Part shown: piece by piece, positions 5,112 through 8,659 of the stretch
How positions within the stretch are numbered: position 1 is the first letter of the stretch
Layout: every line of letters begins with the position of its first letter
Source: Bacteroidales bacterium
Lineage (GTDB): Bacteria > Bacteroidota > Bacteroidia > Bacteroidales > WCHB1-69
Direction: 5' to 3'
Assembly: GCA_012519525.1 (NCBI GenBank)
Contig: JAAYQB010000016.1
Span: 1 to 8,659, forward strand
Length of the DNA stretch: 8,659 nt
Position numbers and translations under genes: made by a program
Notes under the pieces: model-generated
What the model was told of the DNA's origin: nothing
What the model saw: the letters and a program-made list of their open reading frames with translations, nothing else
The model's database searches: none

Positions 5112-7559
5112 TTTAGCACCCAAATCTTTTGTGTAAGCTGCAATTAAGTTATCCATCACTTTGTTTATTTCATCGTTAGTGAGTGTTTTGTTAGCATCTG
5201 AAATAACAAAATTGACGGCATAAGATTTTTTGTTTTCTTCTAAATTTTTTCCTTCATATACATCGAAAAGTTGAACCGATTTAATGAGGTTTTTCCCGAC
5301 TTTAAATGCTATCTTTTCAATTTCTTCGTAGTTAATGTGTTTGTCTATCAATAAAGCAAGGTCGCGATGTACTTCGGGAAATTTATTGAGTTCTTTATAA
5401 ATTATTTTTTTCTTATCTATCGAAGACAATAGTTTATCGCAATTTATTTCGGCGTAATACACGTTTTGCTTAATGCCGAATGAAGTTAAAACATCTTTTC
5501 TTACTTCCCCAATACTGATAATAGTTTCATTGTTGCGGCTATATTGAAGCACATTAAGCAATGCGGCATGCGATTCGAGGCTGATGGTTTGTAGGCTTTG
5601 AATGGGCAATCCGTTGATGGATAATATGTTTGAAATCATATTTTTCAAATAGAAAAAATCCAACTCTTGTTCTTTGATTTGCCACGAACCTTCGTTCAGT
5701 TGACCTGTGGCAAAAAGAGCCAAGGTGTTTTGTTGAGGAAATCGTTCGACAACGCTGTCGTTTTCCGTTGTATTAATATCTTTTTTGTAAATACTTCCGA
5801 ATTCATACAGTCGTAGGTTGAAATTAGAATGATTAATATTGCGTATAATGGTTTCTAATCCCCCCAACAATAGATTTTGTCGCATGTTTTGAAGCTCTTT
5901 ACTTAAAGGATTGAGCAGGTCAATGCTTTCGTCTTTATTGATAAAGTCAAAATTATTGTATTCGTTTTTTGTCAAAGAATTGTTGATTATCTCGTAAAAA
6001 CCGTTGTGAGATAAATAAGAAGAGGTTTTTTCTTTGAATGCAATAAAAGGACTTTCTTCAATTGATGAAATAGTATAATGAAAGTTGGTTTTAAAACCGA
6101 TGTTATTGTAGCCGTAAATGCGTAGAAACTCTTCAATAACATCTACTTCACGTGTAACGTCTTCTTTATAAGTAGGAACGGCAAGTCGAATTGCCTCGTC
6201 GGTTTCATTGATAATTTTGATTTCTAAAGCAGTAAGAATTTGTTTTACTTTTTCTTTTTCGATAGTAGCACCCACTATTGTATTTAAACGATTGAAATGC
6301 AGGTTTACTTCTTTTTCTTTAATTACTTCCGGATAAACATCTGTAATTTCGGAGATTTCACCGCCTGCTATTTCTTGGATAAGTAAGGCTGTGCGTTTTA
6401 TAGCATTTACGGTGATAGACGGGTCGCAGCCGCGTTCATAACGAAACGAAGCATCTGTTTTTAGTCCGTGATGTTTAGCTGTTTTTCGAATAGAAACAGG
6501 GTTGAAATAAGCACTTTCTAAAAACACATTGGTCGTTGAAAGGCTTACACCGGAATCTTTTCCGCCAAAAACGCCTGCCATACACATAGGCTCGGTAGCG
6601 TTGCAAATCATTAAGTCGGTTTTTGTTAATGTTCTTTTTACATCGTCAAGGGTGGTAAATGACGAGTTTTCTTTTGCATTTTGTATAATTACGTGATTGC
6701 CATTGATACGGTCGGCATCAAAAGCGTGTAGGGGTTGTCCCATTTCTAACATAACAAACTGTGTAATATCCACAATATTGTTGATAGGACGTATGCCGAC
6801 GGCGTTGAGCGTATGCTTTAGCCAGTCGGGCGATTCTTTTACTTTTACCTTGCTGATATATAAGCCCGTATATCTCGGACATGCTTTTGGTTCTTGAATG
6901 GTGATTCGGATAGGGTTGGGGTATGTTTTTTTTGGAAAACGACTGACATCAGGATAGGTTAAGTTAATGTTTTGTAAATGTGTTTTAATATAAGCAGCGA
7001 CATCGCGTGCTACTCCTATGTGCGAGACGGCATCGCTGCGATTGGGCGTTAGTCCGATTTCAAAAACAGTATCCGTAACTACCTTAAAATACTCTTTAGC
7101 AGGCGTGCCGACAGTGGGAAAATCATTGAGAACCATAATTCCTTCGTGCGAATTTCCTATTCCTAATTCATCTTCGGCACAAATCATACCTTCGGAAGCT
7201 ACATCTCTAATTTTGGATTTTTTGATAACAAAAGGCTCTCCGTTGACAGGGTGTAAAGTGGCACCTATTGTAGCTACTACTACATGCTGACCTACAGCAA
7301 CATTGGGTGCTCCACATACAATGTTTAGCAATTCGGGCTTTCCGATATCTACTGTTGTTATATGCAAGCGGTCGGCATTGGGATGCTTTTCGCAAGTAAT
7401 CACTTTGCCTATATACACATGTTCAAGTCCTCCCTTTATGCTTTCGTAAGTGTTTACAGCTTCCACTTCGAGACCGATATTTGTTAAAATATCGGACATT
7501 TGAGCAATAGCTAAATCAACATTGATGTATTTTTTTAACCAATTGTATGATATATTCAT
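5103..7559 (-). CDS. pheT: Phenylalanine--tRNA ligase beta subunit
   Basis: This is the large chain of the alpha2-beta2 enzyme that charges tRNA(Phe) with phenylalanine. The 818-residue protein is full length. The N-terminal part (1-40) has NISYNWLKKYI. An OB-fold tRNA-binding domain spans about 42-155 (IGKVITCEKHPNADRL at 50-65, MICAEDELGIG at 125-135). The B3/B4 editing domain spans about 215-400, with RYTGLYISKV, GIRPINNIVDITQFVMLEMGQPLHAFD (255-281) and GLKTDASFRYERG (365-377). The B5 domain follows (about 415-485, ending EVDVIEEFLRIYGYNNI), then a catalytic-like core. A ferredoxin-fold anticodon-binding domain (about 724-818, FPEVHRDLALLID) ends the chain. The alpha chain gene pheS is not in the window. 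pheT begins 6 bp after the stop of the outer-membrane protein gene and is probably co-transcribed with it. Confidence 0.97.
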   Translation of the reverse strand: MNISYNWLKKYINVDLAIAQMSDILTNIGLEVEAVNTYESIKGGLEHVYIGKVITCEKHPNADRLHITTVDIGKPELLNIVCGAPNVAVGQHVVVATIGATLHPVNGEPFVIKKSKIRDVASEGMICAEDELGIGNSHEGIMVLNDFPTVGTPAKEYFKVVTDTVFEIGLTPNRSDAVSHIGVARDVAAYIKTHLQNINLTYPDVSRFPKKTYPNPIRITIQEPKACPRYTGLYISKVKVKESPDWLKHTLNAVGIRPINNIVDITQFVMLEMGQPLHAFDADRINGNHVIIQNAKENSSFTTLDDVKRTLTKTDLMICNATEPMCMAGVFGGKDSGVSLSTTNVFLESAYFNPVSIRKTAKHHGLKTDASFRYERGCDPSITVNAIKRTALLIQEIAGGEISEITDVYPEVIKEKEVNLHFNRLNTIVGATIEKEKVKQILTALEIKIINETDEAIRLAVPTYKEDVTREVDVIEEFLRIYGYNNIGFKTNFHYTISSIEESPFIAFKEKTSSYLSHNGFYEIINNSLTKNEYNNFDFINKDESIDLLNPLSKELQNMRQNLLLGGLETIIRNINHSNFNLRLYEFGSIYKKDINTTENDSVVERFPQQNTLALFATGQLNEGSWQIKEQELDFFYLKNMISNILSINGLPIQSLQTISLESHAALLNVLQYSRNNETIISIGEVRKDVLTSFGIKQNVYYAEINCDKLLSSIDKKKIIYKELNKFPEVHRDLALLIDKHINYEEIEKIAFKVGKNLIKSVQLFDVYEGKNLEENKKSYAVNFVISDANKTLTNDEINKVMDNLIAAYTKDLGAKLR

Positions 7560-7565
7560 AAATGT

Positions 7566-8465
7566 TTATTTTAGTTCTTTCTTTTTTCTTGAATTGATGA
7601 TATAAGTCCTCGAATTGATGTTTTTATATAATTTTCTTTGTTTTTTATTGTAATTATTGACAGGATGTAAATTTCCTCTTTGTTTTCTTTGTCTATATAT
7701 TTTATGTGTCGGGTCGGTACCCATAGCCGGAAATCTGTAATTGTCTGCTTGCTTAAAGCTTCTGCGAGCTCTAGTAAAATGTATTGAAGGTAAATCGAAT
7801 GAGTATTGTATGCCGATAGCAGCATAAGAAAAACCTTCAAATTTCTTTAAATCGGATTGGTATGCGTCTAATGCGTCGTTTGCAACCCAGCGATACATTA
7901 AATCGAAGGTAAATCGCCAATTTTCGCTAAAATTATAGCCGAAACCAAGTCCGAAAGGCATTGAAAATGCATGCGTAAAATTTTTCGGTTTCTCTTGGAT
8001 ATATTTGTTTGATTCTAAATCTAATAATGATGTTTTAAAAGCATAAACTCCCGCACCCAAATGTAGGTTTAATTGCCAATCGTCAATGTTGGTAAAAGCA
8101 AAAACATTCATACTGTTTAATAAGCTAAATTCGTGGGTGTGATAGGATTTGAATTTTAAATTCAAATGGGAATTTTTGCCTTCTATATTTCCATATAAAA
8201 TATTGAATCGTAGATTCCAAGCAGGAAAAATATCGTATCCTATAGACAATTGACACATGGCATTTCGATTTTGGTAAAAATCTTTTGTGAAAGGATCGCT
8301 TATCAATAATTTATTTTTCGTATTACTTATATCTCCAAAGAAATTATTGATTCCTACATTTAATCCGACATGCCAGTTGTTTCTATTATTGCTTCCATAA
8401 TATTGCCCATAGCCAACGGATAGGAAGGCATAAAGAAAGAGTAATGTACAGCTAATGCGTTTCAT
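7566..8465 (-). CDS. Predicted outer-membrane beta-barrel protein with basic C-terminal tail
   Basis: Residues 1-20 are a signal peptide (RISCTLLFLYAFLSVGYG) followed by QYYGSNNRNNWHVG. The region from 31 to about 226 alternates hydrophobic and polar residues with aromatic girdles and Gly-rich turns (WHVGLNVGINNFFGDI, QLNLHLGAGVYAF, FGLGFGYNFSENWRFTFDLMYRWV, GFSYAAIGIQYSFDLP), the signature of an 8- to 10-strand barrel. The FFGDI segment and overall form recall the Bacteroidota barrel family annotated as DUF6089; I am not certain of that assignment. Residues 231-299 are a tail with about 20 Lys/Arg and few acidic residues, odd after a barrel whose last strand normally ends the protein. It may bind peptidoglycan, lipid or another partner in the periplasm. 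It stands 6 bp upstream of pheT. A -7 box is found at 8533-8540. Confidence 0.8.
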   Translation of the reverse strand: MKRISCTLLFLYAFLSVGYGQYYGSNNRNNWHVGLNVGINNFFGDISNTKNKLLISDPFTKDFYQNRNAMCQLSIGYDIFPAWNLRFNILYGNIEGKNSHLNLKFKSYHTHEFSLLNSMNVFAFTNIDDWQLNLHLGAGVYAFKTSLLDLESNKYIQEKPKNFTHAFSMPFGLGFGYNFSENWRFTFDLMYRWVANDALDAYQSDLKKFEGFSYAAIGIQYSFDLPSIHFTRARRSFKQADNYRFPAMGTDPTHKIYRQRKQRGNLHPVNNYNKKQRKLYKNINSRTYIINSRKKKELK

Positions 8466-8532
8466 GTATAGGAAATATGTTTTTCTAAATCAATTTATTG
8501 TATATAATATGTGTTAAAAGGTTTTTAATCTG

Positions 8533-8540
8533 CAAAAATA
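8533..8540 (-). promoter_or_regulatory. -7 element upstream of the barrel protein gene
   Basis: On the - strand this reads TATTTTTG followed by CAG, matching TAnnTTTG. It lies 67 bp before the ATG at 8465, leaving a leader of about 60 nt. No clear TTG is seen 19 bp further upstream. This promoter would serve the barrel gene and, by read-through, pheT. Confidence 0.5.
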
Positions 8541-8659
8541 GTTAAAATATCTTTAAAAAATGATACGATTGAGTTAAAAGCTAATATTTCTATTAAGTTT
8601 ATGTTAAGAAATTATTTGCTACAAGCAAGAGTGTTTGTTTTTAGGGTGTTTACTAATTA
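8541..8659. other. AT-rich intergenic end of the window
   Basis: No clear gene lies here. An ATG at 8601 on the + strand opens a frame that stays open to the last base (MLRNYLLQARVFVF..., 19 codons). It could be the start of a divergently read membrane protein, but the stretch is too short to judge. A TTG at 8569-8571 lies 19 bp before TATTAAGT at 8591, a poor -7 match. I give this possible partial gene no more than a one in five chance. Confidence 0.2.

Noticed and set aside
8601..8659. Partial gene running off the right end
   Set aside because: Only 19 open codons with a poor promoter match; too short to tell from chance, so it is mentioned only in the note on the intergenic end.

Overview
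The window looks like chromosomal DNA from an AT-rich member of the Bacteroidota. Evidence: several start sites are preceded by the Bacteroidota sigma-factor -7 element (TAnnTTTG), followed by short A-rich leaders without Shine-Dalgarno motifs. Exported proteins have signal peptides ending in ...Q. The housekeeping proteins (RmuC, TruA, PheT) have the lengths and motifs expected for that phylum. Genus and species cannot be told from the sequence alone.

Left part (1-2777), accessory: three small genes on the + strand (217-780, 892-1536, 1994-2620) encode predicted exported proteins of about 170-210 residues that I do not recognise. By eye they are markedly more AT-rich than the genes to the right. 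They are interleaved with repeats. An imperfect palindromic repeat occurs three times in the same orientation (1-82, 1781-1862, 2655-2714). In two copies it is followed by an almost identical block of about 127 bp that carries a complete promoter, a 5' leader and a hairpin. That block stops just before the start codons of two unrelated genes (217 and 1994). The gap 1537-1993 also holds a promoter-like box followed by an 11-codon ORF and a second, different palindromic repeat. This segment looks like repeat-flanked cassettes that bring their own promoters.

Right part (2778-8659), core: rmuC on the - strand (putative nuclease-fold protein linked to control of recombination), divergent truA on the + strand (tRNA pseudouridine synthase), then pheT on the - strand (phenylalanyl-tRNA synthetase beta chain), whose end overlaps the end of truA by 9 bp. 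Upstream of pheT, with 6 bp between them, lies a gene for a predicted outer-membrane beta-barrel with an unusual basic C-terminal tail. The barrel gene and pheT are probably one transcription unit.

No tRNA, rRNA, CRISPR array, transposase or integrase was seen. The strongest candidate for something undescribed is the repeat/promoter/leader module of the left part. It is a structural observation; no function can be assigned to the three exported proteins from sequence alone.
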